Source: Hydractinia symbiolongicarpus (Eukaryota > Cnidaria > Hydrozoa > Anthoathecata > Hydractiniidae). Taken from it: DNA of 64,000 nucleotides. The position numbers were made by a program, and so were the translations under genes. Shown here one piece after another: positions 1 to 11,536 of the stretch. The notes under the pieces were generated by a model. It saw only the letters and a list, made by a program, of their open reading frames with translations, was not told where the DNA came from and ran no database searches. The stretch is from assembly GCF_029227915.1 (NCBI RefSeq), contig NC_079881.1, positions 5,952,001 through 6,016,000 on the forward strand. The letters are read 5' to 3'. Every line of letters starts with the position of its first letter. Within the stretch, counting starts at the first letter, position 1.

Positions 1-348
1 TATATCACTGTCACTACTGGAAGAGTTTTGTCTATTGTACTTCATAACTGCAGTCCTTGGTCGTGACTTAACACATGTTTTGTTTTGTCCATGCCTCATT
101 CTGTCATTATAATTATTTTCATCATCACGTTTTTGTTGTTCATCTTGATGCTGTTTTATCTTTTCTTCCTGATCATGAAGTCGATCACTAATATCTATAA
201 CTGCTTTGAGCAAAGAATCTAGGTTTACATGATCAGAATCACCATCTATAAAATTCTCTTTCTCCAGCCTAGCATTGTTTTCACTGTACTCAGTGTCTTT
301 ATGTTTTTGTATTGAAACATGCCTGATACCTTCACTTTCAAAGTCCAT
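1..348 (-). CDS. 5' coding part of an unrecognised charged, coiled-coil-like protein
   Basis: The minus strand is open from an ATG at 348 to the window edge, 116 codons without a stop, so the gene continues beyond base 1. The protein starts MDFESEGIRHVSIQKHKD and is rich in Asp, Glu, Lys and Gln, with a likely coiled coil around residues 43-75 (LLKAVIDISDRLHDQEEKIK) and a serine/aspartate tract (SSSSDSD) near the visible end. I do not recognise the family. An AT-rich presumed 5' flank follows the ATG. It could also be a short first exon whose intron starts within the window; no strong donor is visible. Confidence 0.55.
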   Translation of the reverse strand, partial: MDFESEGIRHVSIQKHKDTEYSENNARLEKENFIDGDSDHVNLDSLLKAVIDISDRLHDQEEKIKQHQDEQQKRDDENNYNDRMRHGQNKTCVKSRPRTAVMKYNRQNSSSSDSDI

Positions 349-1938
349 ACCAGAAATATTTTAAATGACCTAGAAAAATCAGAACACAAACATATAAACT
401 AAATTCTAAATACATATTTTGAATTCACATGTTTAATTATTAAAAACACATTCAGAAAAACACATTCTTTTGATATTCACAACTTATTGTTATGTACTAT
501 GTATTTGAAAAAAGATGAATTCTGGTAAAGAAGCTCATACATAAATCAAATTAGTTTTTAAAAAGAAATAAAAAAAAGTGTTTACATCTTTATTCTCTAA
601 AAGTAAAGCATGGATAACATTTCACTACACCCAAGAGAAAACTAACAGCTGTGACAGTAAACTATTAACTTTACAATATTTACACGTATAAAAACATACA
701 GTTGCCACTATTTTTAAATTCTGTTTTTCCATTAAAAATGCTGGAAAACTTATTCTTTACAGTCGCCAAAAAAGCCTAAAAGTTACGGCCAACGCTTTTT
801 ATTTAGACTGACTGACAAAAATAGTGAAGCCATTTCATTGTGCTTTTAACTTTAAGGCTAAATAAATTGGAAACAATTGAAAATAAACAACCTGGGACCA
901 AAATGGGACCTATTTACTAATGCTGGGTCAACTCGCCTGTTTCGGAACAATATAATTTTACCATTGTTCTCCTGCCTGAGCAGATTTTTCCATGGGCCTT
1001 ATTGACTACAGTACAGTCTGAATGTAATCTACCGCATACACGCTAATATCACACCTTTGCGTGGAGGACGGCAGTCGTTTGTCTTTTGTTATAATTAAAT
1101 CCCTTGAGCGTTTTGCGAGTTTATATTTGTGTGTTAAAAAACGATGCGCTCGCAAAGAAATATCAGAGCAATTATATTTTTTCTAATAGCGAGATGCATT
1201 GTGTAAATGTATTGAGAAGCTATTCCCTTAAGTATTAGCGTGAAGTAATTAAATAATAAAAATCTTTCGCGAAGTCCTATAATACATTGCGCGAGAATGT
1301 ATTGTTGATTTAATTACTTAAAAAAATTCCAGCGTGTTTAATCTAAGAAACATACGAGAAGCATTGTTCACAACTATTAAATGCAGCTTTTCGTTTTTAA
1401 AGTTTTAAAATACGATTAAAAAAACCTTTCTATCGCCTCTTTTCGATTTTAAACTTTTAAAAAGCAATCTAAAAAACATTTCTATCGCCGCTATTCGTTT
1501 TTAAACTTTTAAAATGCGATCTTAAAAAAAACGCTTATTTACTGCAATTAAAATTTTCAAAAGAGTTCGTGCAAAATAGATGGCTAAAATTGATCTTGCA
1601 ACCTATTGTGAAACAATTGATCACTTGGGGTCATTGTTTATCCGCGAGGCAATTATTTTCTTAAAAAAACAAAAGCTATTGTTCTGTGTAACTATTCATG
1701 CGAGTTTCGCGTCTGCGGTAGTAATTACAAGAAAACGTAGAGCACAAAAAACAAAGTCAAACTAAATATATAAGTATTTCAGTAAATATATAAGTATTTC
1801 AGAAAAAACACAAAGAGGAAAAAAAAACCTTGTAGAGTTCAAGGCCTGCTTCTGCTCAATGCTAAATAATAACCATTTAGCTTTTGTTAGGTAAACATGT
1901 ACTACAATGTAATAGATATTTTCTTATTATTACCTTTA
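349..1938. other. Intergenic, AT-rich, with short tandem repeats
   Basis: No gene is supported here. At about 1388-1545 there are three diverged copies of a 51-52 bp unit (TTCGTTTTTAAACTTTTAAAA followed by an A-rich run and TATCGCC). At 1765-1802 a 20-bp phrase (ATATAAGTATTTCAG) is repeated twice in tandem. The 61-codon open frame at 1580 shows no recognisable features and is probably chance. Confidence 0.5.
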
Positions 1939-2458
1939 CTACTCCTGTGGAAAAATCCACTGAGGCAGGATAAAATTGAAAAAGAAGCGCCATTTGGATT
2001 TTTGATGATGTCAGCAACCCATCCACAAAAAAAGAATTAGAACCTTGTTTTTATGTTGCCTCTATTGTGCAGAGCTTAAACTGCTGATCAAGAAAATGTA
2101 TATGATGCTTTTGATGAGTGGTTAGTGAGATATAAAACTTTTGCTGACGTCAGCAATGGCCCGTTAAAACACTAAAAATGTTTTTAGAAATTTGTATACA
2201 TGTTTTTCATCATATATTGATCTTGAAACACTGATCAAAAAATGTATAGGATCATGTACTTTTGACAAACAATTGCAGAGATAATAGGGTTTGAATGTTT
2301 TTTGATGACGTCATTAACCCGTCCATTCCGAAATGGATTTGTGGATCCAGGTTTGGAAAAATTACTTAAATTAGTCCTACGTTGTCCCTAGTTACCAACG
2401 CGGTGAAAAATCATTGACGTTACCACCTCATTTCCCAGACTCTGTATTATTATACAGA
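1939..2458 (-). mobile_element. Helitron-like non-autonomous element, long form
   Basis: Read on the minus strand the segment begins with TC (TCTGTATAATAATACAGAG) and ends with a hairpin (AGTGGATTTTTCCACAG) followed within ten bases by a CTAG-like end that has decayed to GTAG. This is the Helitron signature of 5'-TC and a 3' hairpin shortly before CTRR. The interior contains TGACGTCA-type palindromes. A related copy missing its hairpin end lies at about 28370-28767. The 3' end is degenerate, so the boundary could be off by several bases. Confidence 0.5.
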
Positions 2459-3801
2459 TAGCAGTAAACAATGCTGGCCTCTCAAAAGTTTACTGAAATA
2501 GTGCATTACATTGATACATAGAAAAAAGAATACCTTGCACATATAAGCCTTATCACAAAATTAGGTTTTAGTGACTTTCCTTAAAGGGATCCCAAGGTAC
2601 TTGACCCTGTTACATAATATTTCAGTAGCGCTTTAATTATTACTTTCTGTTATAGCCAGAACAGATACATTTGCGCTTCAGAGTGAAACAAAAGCTCTCT
2701 ACGAAAAATGAAGAAATTTTGAAATGAATCAGAAAAAAAGAAACAATTTCTGTGATTTAAAACAATTAAATTGCAAGACAAATTATGACGAATTAAACTG
2801 GTGTAAATAATAATAGTTTTGAATGATCATGTTTTTATTTAAAATACAGTGATATTTTTAAGCTAATAATATCACATATGATAATTTCTATGCTTCTGAG
2901 GCCATGTGATCGTCATTTTACAACAATATAAGTCAATTTTTAAGATTTCAACTGATCCATTTTTGTGAGTTATATATTTTGTGAGAAATATATACACCAA
3001 AGTGATAATATGATTTAAAAACAATTGGATCGTTATTCGATCTCAAATTGATCAGTGTTGTTTCAGCTCATATGGAATGGTGGTGCAAATAATAATAATA
3101 ATAATACTTAGCTAAACAACAAATAAAAAATAATGAGTAAAGAAAATTTCCTGCATGGAGATGCAAAGAACAACAAACAAAGGTTAGAATCAATTCCTTC
3201 TGCTCAATCCTATGGCTACTAACTACACTAGATAGTACTAGATCAACACATGTGTCACGTTGTTGTTGTCCGAACACACAGGGTTTTGATTCACATGTCT
3301 CAAAATTAAACTTACCTTATTTGCTAAAAAGATTATAATGATGTCTCCAGATGTACAAATCAAATGCTAGACAAATATCAAAGACCAATTTCAGGACAGG
3401 GTAGTTGTATCATTTCATTGTTGTGTGTAGCTAGTGTTGTATCTTGCTTGCCTCCTGTCCCTAGGAAACCGTCTATTCAAACCTCAATTTTTGTTGTTGC
3501 ATACCCAGTAGGCATTTAAACCAAGTTTGTACCGAGTAAATTAACTAAAAGATTTCGTTCCGCCCACTTTATTCCCTACATTGATTTTATTAGAGTTGAA
3601 TAAAATAATTTTAAATTAACTTAAGAAGCATAAACTTTATATAGAAACAACTAAAATAACATGCCTACATCTATATCATTTGCCAATAGCTATATCATTA
3701 GATTTGTTGCCAACTAGGAAAAATTCCTGTTTGCTGATATTGCATTTTAAATTCCCCAATGTGGGTACGCGTGAACAAGCTGTTGATCCAGGCCAGATTA
3801 C
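2459..3801. other. Intergenic, no supported gene
   Basis: Only short chance open frames and an (AAT)n tract near 3087-3107 are visible. Confidence 0.5.
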
Positions 3802-4826
3802 AATAATAATTTAGCCTCTGATCGTAAGTATTCAAATGAGATTCGGCTTCCGTAAATTTCCTCTTTCGATTTCGTAAACAAATGTGAACGGACGCGAAGT
3901 GCCAAGTGCTCGAGTAGACACGTTTAGGTATCTTTTGTATTGATACATAGCTAAGTGACATAAACTAAATGAGTTTATAGTGCTGGTGTTTCCACTGCCT
4001 AGATGAATACCTGAGGAGGACAGACCTTATACGAGAGAACCTTGAAAACCAACCAAGGGAACCTATGCATATCCCCATAAACCTATCGGAATCACCATTG
4101 CAAAATACGTTAAAACTTTCTTAGGCTTGGCTGGCATTGATATTAAGACGTTCAGCACCCATTCTACAAGGAGTGCGTCTACCAGCAAGGCAGAGGACAT
4201 AAGCGTACCTATAAAGACAATCGCAAAAGCGGCAGGCTGGAGAGGCCTTAGCACGTTTGCAAAACATTACAAATTGCCCATAAGCAAGAACTTTGGGAAC
4301 GCACTTCTTAAATGTTTATAAACACATTTACTTGCGTTAGATTCTGTATATATATATATGTAATAGACATGTACCGTTATGGTACATTGTGGCATTGCCA
4401 GGAGTTATAACAGACAAACCATAAATATGTAGTTCTGTTTAATCATATACTGGTCCTCGCCCAGTTTTTACTAAACTGTTTGTTGAATCCAAAATAGGTG
4501 GCTTTGAAATCTCATTTGAATACTTACGATCAGAGGCTAAATTATTATTTACACAATTAGACAAATGAATTAATTATTTTTTACACAATTAGACAAATGA
4601 AATGAAGTTTAATTAAAATAATAATTTAGCTCTGATCTAAGTATTCAAGTGCCCACCACCACTCCCCTAACACCTTTAGCACTATTATTCACTATTTTGG
4701 CCTTCACAATGGGTCTTTGAAGCAGGAAATTTACGGAAGCCGAATCTCACTTGAATACTTAGATCAGAGCTAAATTATTATTTTAATTAAACTTCATTTC
4801 ATTTGTCTAATTGTGTAAAAAATAAT
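3802..4826. repeat. Nested inverted repeats around a recombinase remnant
   Basis: A 39-bp arm at 3802-3840 is matched perfectly in inverse orientation at 4511-4549. The longer arm to 3861 also matches, with a few changes, the inverse of 4725-4782. Inside this, 4573-4651 and 4748-4826 form a 79-bp perfect inverted repeat with a 96-bp spacer. The tyrosine-recombinase remnant at 4010-4321 lies between the outer arms, so the whole block is probably one rearranged mobile element. Confidence 0.75.
4010..4321 (+). pseudogene. Tyrosine recombinase C-terminal fragment, frameshifted
   Basis: From 4061 to 4321 one frame reads PHKPIGITIAKYVKTFL, then LAGIDIKTFSTHSTRSASTS, then AAGWRGLSTFAKHYKLPI. The HSTRSA box and the GW-x-STFAKHY box match the catalytic second half of tyrosine recombinases from animal transposable elements (DIRS-like or Crypton-like); the HxxR and the last Tyr are present. 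Just upstream, a second frame reads ERTLKTNQGNLCIS, which resembles the sequence that normally precedes PHKP, so a frameshift lies near 4070. There is no initiator ATG and no N-terminal half. I see no sign that the fragment is functional. Confidence 0.7.
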
Positions 4827-5146
4827 CAAATCTGCTTGATCATTTACAAGTGGCTAGTTAGTTATTCCAGTGTATTTTTATTAGTAGTGCTGCCTGTAAG
4901 ATCTGAGAAAAAATAAGCTATGTATGTATCAATTCTCGCAAACGTATGGCGCGCTATTTAATAGCATTTGTTGTGGCAGGAAATAGATGCTAGATTTGGT
5001 GAAAAGAGGTCTCTTTTTTGGATTTTTTCTCATTGAAACATCGTTGAGGTATAAACTATTATCGAGTGTATCTAGATTGATGCTGTCTGATTTATTTCAA
5101 TTCGTTTTAAGAATGCCTTTTTGCCCAATCTTGGAACACACCCTGG

Positions 5147-5478
5147 CCGTAGATTAGTGGTTATAGCTCTCGTACTCTGTGCGGGAGACCGGGGTTCGAT
5201 TCCTCTTGACGGCGATTCAACACGGGCGAGTGAATGTTACTATAGCCCCTGGTTAACCCAAGCCATGTGAGGGAAATTGGGAAGATGGCACACTGTGTGG
5301 GCTGTTGGATGTTGCAGGGAGTTGTCTAGTAGAGCGCGCGGGCTCTAATTGGGTCTACGTAGCTCAAAATGAGCTTTAAATACTCTAGGACTCTCCATCT
5401 AAGCCATGGCCCCTCCTGGAAATAATAGACAGGGTATATCCCTCGATATTTGTGAGGCTAGCCATGTAAAATATGCAC

Positions 5479-5541
<63 letters not shown>
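5147..5541 (+). mobile_element. tRNA-derived SINE with ATCT tail
   Basis: The first 75 bases resemble a tRNA: an A-box-like TAGATTAGTGGTTATAGC near 5153 and an exact B box GGTTCGATTCC near 5194. About 260 bp of unrelated body follows (with AATAATAGACAGGGTATATC near 5422), ending in an (ATCT)n microsatellite from about 5479 to 5541. The internal pol III promoter, short body and simple-repeat tail are the classic tRNA-SINE design. The head is too irregular for a working tRNA (no U33 and several G-U pairs in the anticodon stem). Confidence 0.75.
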
Positions 5542-5542
<1 letters not shown>

Positions 5543-7150
5543 GGACTACCCAAATGTATAGACTTAGCTACATTTTCAATCTTAGAACAATTGTGGAATG
5601 GAAAACAAAGAGAACAATAAAATTTTAAGACTGCACCTCTGGAGAGGAGCTTTAAATCAAAACTTTTCTTGGCAAATCAAAAAAATTTTGTGTGTGTACA
5701 CATACCCCAAATATGATTTTTTAATGGGCCTGAGGAGAATGTTTGTTGAGTCTTGCAAACAACAGAGCTTGTGCAGCACTTCCCTTCTTTAAAATCCAAA
5801 CTAAAAGGCGTCTGAAGATGGGCCTAACATGCTCTCCTGCCCAATCCTGTGACTCCCTGCTTTGTCTTAAGACTGGGTATTTTTATGTCTGAAGATTGGG
5901 TAGTGTCCTAAAAGATTGGGCGAATGACAGAATGAATTGATAAATACTTTGCTTCACCTAGTACCCCATCTTTTTTCCTGCCACGCAAATATCTAAGCTG
6001 AAGAGAGCTTACCACTGAAAATGTAAACAATGGAATTTGTCTATAAACTTTGAGTTATAAATTATAATACAAGTTATCGATTATATATATATATTTGTAC
6101 TAAGTTATCAATTATAATACTAAGTTGTCGATTATATTAACATTGTAAAGTGCATATTTGCATGTAGTGGTCTGCAGTGTTCTGCAGTGTCCTTCATCTT
6201 TAACAACTCTCTTAATCAATCCTATCATGTAGGTTCTGTTTTATGGTCCTCAGGCTGATCCAGGCCAATTCGGACATCAGTATTCCGATTCTTGGAACAT
6301 CTAATTTAGGCACCTAAAATAGAGACACATAATTTCAAAATGTTTGAGAATTTCTTTATTTCTTATCTTCTGGATATTTTTAGAGTTTTTAGAAAAGCAC
6401 AATCGTTAATTAAAAATTTAAAAAAATCACAACACTGTTTTGGCAAAAAGTTTTTGTTTTTAAATTGAAATCCTTCAAGGTGCCTTATTGTTTGAGGTTT
6501 CCACTTTAATTGTTCATCCGTGAATGTTGGTGGTCATTGTTTATAAATTTTTTATTTTGTATATCAACAGTGTTTAGGGACATTTTAAGTTTCTTTTTTG
6601 GGGCAAACAAAAAAGCAGCTTTGAATATTGGCAGCTCTATATTGTTTAAGTGCTAAACTTATACGTTCAAAAGGACAGTGTTTTTGCATTTCAATTCTAA
6701 TAAAGGAAGCTCAATGTGCAGAGGAAAAATAATGAAAAACGAAGATTTCTTGAGAAAATATTGAAACTTAGGTACCAATTCCTTCAGCCTTAATATGAGA
6801 GTATTTGTTTAAAAGAAGTTAGGCTTTTATATTCAAATATAGCTGGTTTTTTGTTGTTGTTTTTAAAGCAAGCTTTTTGAGAATTGTGATGCCTTGATGA
6901 CCCATATTCTTATATTGAAACTTTGTTTATGTTACTATTGGTAACTTTGATATTTCAGTTTACTACTTAAACTTAGCTGGCAAGCAGTTGTAGCTTATAA
7001 TAATGTTTTTTCAATGACCACTATTGAATAAGATCTTTTTTAGGTTTTTAAAAACCACTGATCTTTTAATTACTGTTCTGTACTTCTTGTTAGATTTTAA
7101 CAACAATATTTGTTGTTAAACAACAACAATATTTATTCAGGATCTTTACA
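5542..7150. other. Intergenic or 5' flank of PGS1
   Basis: AT-rich, with only chance open frames. There is a TA microsatellite near 6085 and a small tandem duplication of TCTGCAGTGT near 6172-6190. Confidence 0.4.
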
Positions 7151-7167
7151 GGTACAAATGCTGGAAA

Positions 7168-10100
7168 ATGTCAAAGTCGAAAGCTGGTATATTTGTTGCA
7201 ACTTCTTCAGCTGTATTTAGTGGTTACTATGCTACGAAACACTTTACAACAAAAATCCGCTGCCTGCAGTCTGTGACATCTCCTGTTGAGGCCAATGCAA
7301 TATTTTCTGAGTGGATATCAAACTGGTTTAAGGGAGTGAAGATAAAAAGTCCAACTTTTAAAGTACCAGGAGAATGTATTAAAGTTTTATCCAAGCCCGA
7401 AGAGTTTTACAAGACTTTGTTGGTATTTTTATTTTATATATGTATATGTGAACCTTAACATCTAACAATGGCCGAATAACCCAACACGAATAAATGTCCA
7501 AAAGTGATTAAACGTTCAAGAAGAATGTAATAAACATCAATTCTCAACTAAAAATTCATGCTTGAGAGAAAAAAAACAGGCTGAAATCTTAATGACATGT
7601 TTATTTAAACCTTAATTTTAATAGTTAGTAATGATTTAATAGTTAGCTCTTAAAATATGTGAATTGTTTCATTAACGTTGAAAATAAAATGTTTGGACAT
7701 CAATTTTTTTGTTAAACTTATTTAGCAGCATATTTAAAGATTTTTGAATAGCCTAAGTATATGCCCCACTGCACTTAGCAACAAATCTGTTATGTTCTAA
7801 ATAAACACCCTTTTCATGTACACACATGCTTAAAAAGAGGCATAAATAAAATTTCAATACTTTACACACCCAAGGTATTTAACTTTTTATTTTTCATTTA
7901 AGCTAACTCTATGAGTTGCTAGGGTGAGTTTACACTAAATGTTTGTTTAGGTTAGATTTTTTTTAATTTTTAATTAGCAACTTTCATCCACTGCTACTTC
8001 AAGAATAGTATTGGCTTCTCTTTACCTGGGCAATGGAGAGAAAGAACAAGTTCTTGTAAGTAAAAAAGCTGCAACTCATTTATTTTCCAATAATGTACTA
8101 TTGTTGTACTACTTTATTACCAAAAAAACACACACCTGGATCATATACGTTTTTGTGGTATAGGCACAATATTACCAGGGGGAATACACGCCTCTAAGCA
8201 ACAGTTGTACTATGTTGGTATTCCACCAATGTACTTATTTCGGATAACAAAGACGGAATGCTGTTTTCACAATTTTTTAATTGTTTCTTGTAGGTTGATA
8301 CGATCCACAAGAATCTGAAATCTCTTGAAACACCGTTTGAGTTCAACGTTTTACTGGAGTGCACTCGTGGCTCGCGTGGTGTAAAAAATTCCAGGACAAT
8401 GCTACTACCCATAGTGCAACAATTTCAAAGTACTACCAATGTAGCCCTGTTCCATACACCGAATCTACGTGGATTGCTAAAAGCCATTGTACCAGAACGT
8501 TTTAATGAAACAATCAATGTATCTCATTTGAAAGTTTACTTATTTGATGATACTCTTGTGTTGAGTGGGTAGGCGGTTTATACTGACATTTATACTGATG
8601 ATAAACAATGTTAGTGTAGGTGTTGGGGTCTGTGTTAACCATGACATTTTAAATGATGTATTACTGGTCTGCTATGCCAAGAGCAAGCATTAGCTTGAGA
8701 TGCACAAGGATACATTATTCTTTTTTGTCACGTTATCTAAGAAAAGCTACTATATCAAGGCCGCATTTACATGAAAGCTTTACTTCAAGCGAAATTCTCA
8801 TGTAAACCATGTCTATGATGTTTGTACTATATGATGAAATTTTCGTAATACTAAAAGTTATTTTATTTTGATATTATTATTTTTAGTGACAATACTAAAT
8901 TAGAAGTTTGCTTTTCTTTCTAGTGCGAATTTGAGCGTTGATTACTTCACGAATCGTCAAGATCGTTACATCATATTTGAGAATTGTAAAGGGTTATGTG
9001 ACTACTACCAAGATCTGGTCAAGACTTTATCTAAATTCTCCTTTTCCTTACAACCTAATGACTCGTTAAAATTAAGTTCGGACTTTTTGCATCACCCTTA
9101 CAAGGGTTCGAAGAGGCTATTTAACACTGAGGCTAATAGGCTGTTAACTGAATTTACAAAGCGGCACGTTGGAAAAACTTTGGAAGAACATTTCTTGGAA
9201 TTAATCCAAAACAAAAGCGAAAGTAATGACACCCTTGTGGTTCCTTTGTTACAAATGCGGACAATGAGGATAGACCAAGATGAACTTGTCACAAGAAATA
9301 TTTTAGCTTCGGCACCTGAAAATACGAACTTGTTATTAGCGACGGCCTATTTTAATCTCACAAACGATTATTGGAATGCCATACTTAAATCGAAACCGAA
9401 AGTGGATCTTATTATGGCACACCCAAAAGCCATGGGTTTTTATAAAGCCCCTGGTATGGCAGGTAAGCTTCTTATTTTATTTTTTTCTAGGGTTGCACTG
9501 GCTGACAGAATGTCCACACCTAAAGTTTTCTAAACCTGAAATATTGACCCAAAAAAGTCGTAAAATATAAAACTATACCAACGGCTATAAATTTACGTAT
9601 AATACTATTTTTTAATCCTCTTTTCAAGCTCTATCTAGCTACACAAATAGTTTCTTGAAACAGTAACTTTAAAAAATCCACTTTGCTATGCAGGGGAAGG
9701 ACTGCATAAAGTTGCAGTTTTTATATTCTATACACAGCTGCAAGTATATTTGCTTTTCGCGATCAATTTTTTAAGTCGTAATTTATAATTTATAGTAATT
9801 TTCTATAGTATATTAGAATTACTGGTTTATTTGTCAACCCCTGTACTTGCTGAACTGAAACTAAACTCTTCTAACATTGTACAATTTGAAAGCTGTAGCA
9901 GCCACCTAGCCGGCAGACCCAGCTAGACTTGCACTCAATTTAAAATTCGTTTTCCGATAACCAAAATTTTCTAAATCAATGCATTGAATTCCGTCATTGG
10001 ATAATTTCAGGCTCTTATTCGTTTTTTGTACATGTAGTTGTTAAAAAATAAAATTTGAACATGCCAGGAGCGGGCCGATTGTTATGCCAATAACATTACT

Positions 10101-11536
10101 ATTAACTACCTTATTCCATGAAATTAACGAGTCAAGAAATTAACGGTCATGAAATTAACGCGGTTCGAAATTATTTTGGAAATGGCATTTAATCAACGCG
10201 GTTGAGCAAGTGTTTTTTTCCAAAATGCATTTAATGAACGCGAATTTGAGAATATGCGATATCACACGAAGCAAAAATTACGGCAACAGTGGAATCCACG
10301 GTTGTTAAGCGGTCTCCCCTATTACAAGGCGGTTTGGAAATCGTAATAAATGTTCGTTGTTTAGAAATTTTGAAGAAAAAGTGCTTTCAGTTAATTTTTC
10401 ACTTGCATCAGAGTATGAAGATAATACAAAAGCTATTTTAAAAAAGATCGCTGAAAAAGGGAACACCGTTGAGCTATCGTTCGATAAGGAGAAATAGTAG
10501 AAAATTTGATAAAAAAATTGTATGTTTATGTATTTTAGGCTTTTATATATTATCAAAAGTCACTAAATTTTAATTAACGGTCATTAAATTAAAGCGAATT
10601 TTAAAAGCCGCATTAATGTCACTATTTTCGTGCACACTTAGGTCAGGTAGAGAGGGTGTAAAATTCGCCATTGGTATGCTTTAGCACCTGCACTACGAAA
10701 TAATTCACTAAGGTCGCTAAATTCGGAAAAATAAGTCGTGTTGACGTCCGCAACAATTAGCATGTTTCAAGAGTATTAATTTTCCTAAATAACTTAGATT
10801 CGAAGTTCTAATTCTGCTGTAAACATTAACAAGTTCGAACCGTGTGACTATAATATCGAAACAAACAATGTAATCGCTTGTGGCGATAAAATTCAAAATT
10901 ATCCGTCCAGTTTAGTTATATTTCACCATGATTGCTGTGGTGATTAGTGTAATGATCAAGATCTTTCTAGTAATTTCACACAAGCAAATTTAAAATAAAC
11001 ATTCCCGAAAATTAAAATAAGTGCAAATTAATCAAGTTAAGTGAAATTCTCTGTGCTCATTGTTTTGCAGGATTATTTTGAAAGTACTGTTCCTTTTTGT
11101 TTGTTTTTGTTTAGGGGGTATACCAAACGCTTATAGTTTAATTTCCAAACGAAGATATCAAGATCTAGTAAATTTAAATGAAGTAGAAAGAGTCCAATTT
11201 TTAGAATTCCATAGACCTGGCTGGACATTTCACGGAAAAGGTTTGTGGGCATTTATAGAATGTACAACTAGTAAGAGTGAACACAAATTTCATTCATCAC
11301 CTTTTCTGACACTTATTGGTTCTCCAAATTTTGGTAAAAGATCTGTATTCCGTGACATGGAATCACAAGTTGCTGTTTTGACACTAAACAAGAATTTGAT
11401 GCAGGAATTGAAAAAAGAACGTGACCGGATGAAAAAAGATACAACCCAAGTTACCATAGCTACCTATAATGAAGAAGAACGGAAAATCGTCTGGTGGGTC
11501 TATCTCATAGCAACGTTCATGAATGAATTGTTTTGA
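7168..11536 (+). CDS. PGS1: CDP-diacylglycerol-glycerol-3-phosphate 3-phosphatidyltransferase (PGP synthase)
   Basis: Five exons join in frame: 7168-7422, 7978-8055, 8294-8568, 8924-9462 and 11115-11536, giving 522 aa (human PGS1 is of similar size). The enzyme belongs to the phospholipase D superfamily and makes phosphatidylglycerophosphate from CDP-diacylglycerol and glycerol-3-phosphate in mitochondria, the committed step to cardiolipin. Seen directly: LASLYLGNGEKEQ in exon 2; RGSRGVKNSRTMLLPIVQQF, FHTPNLRGLL and the first HKD motif HLKVYLFDDTLVLSGAN in exon 3; YFTNRQDRY in exon 4; and the second catalytic site WTFHGKGLW with LIGSPNFGKRS in exon 5. All junctions are GT-AG and keep phase. 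The N-terminus (MSKSKAGIFVATSSAVFSGY) is hydrophobic and basic, as for a mitochondrial targeting sequence. A TTACAG acceptor-like site lies 17 bases before the ATG, so an upstream non-coding exon or leader is possible. Intron 4 (1.65 kb) holds a repeat. Confidence 0.93.
10117..10640. repeat. Unclassified repeat in PGS1 intron 4 with an ORF fragment
   Basis: Several copies of the phrase GAAATTAACG occur at 10117-10165. The phrase ATTAACGGTCATGAAATTAA at the left reappears, slightly changed and in the same orientation, near 10573. Between them, 10310-10498 (+) is an open frame reading ITRRFGNRNKCSLFRNFEEK and ending VELSFDKEK-stop; it lacks an ATG and I do not recognise it. The arrangement suggests a small decayed element with direct terminal repeats. 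Confidence 0.35.
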
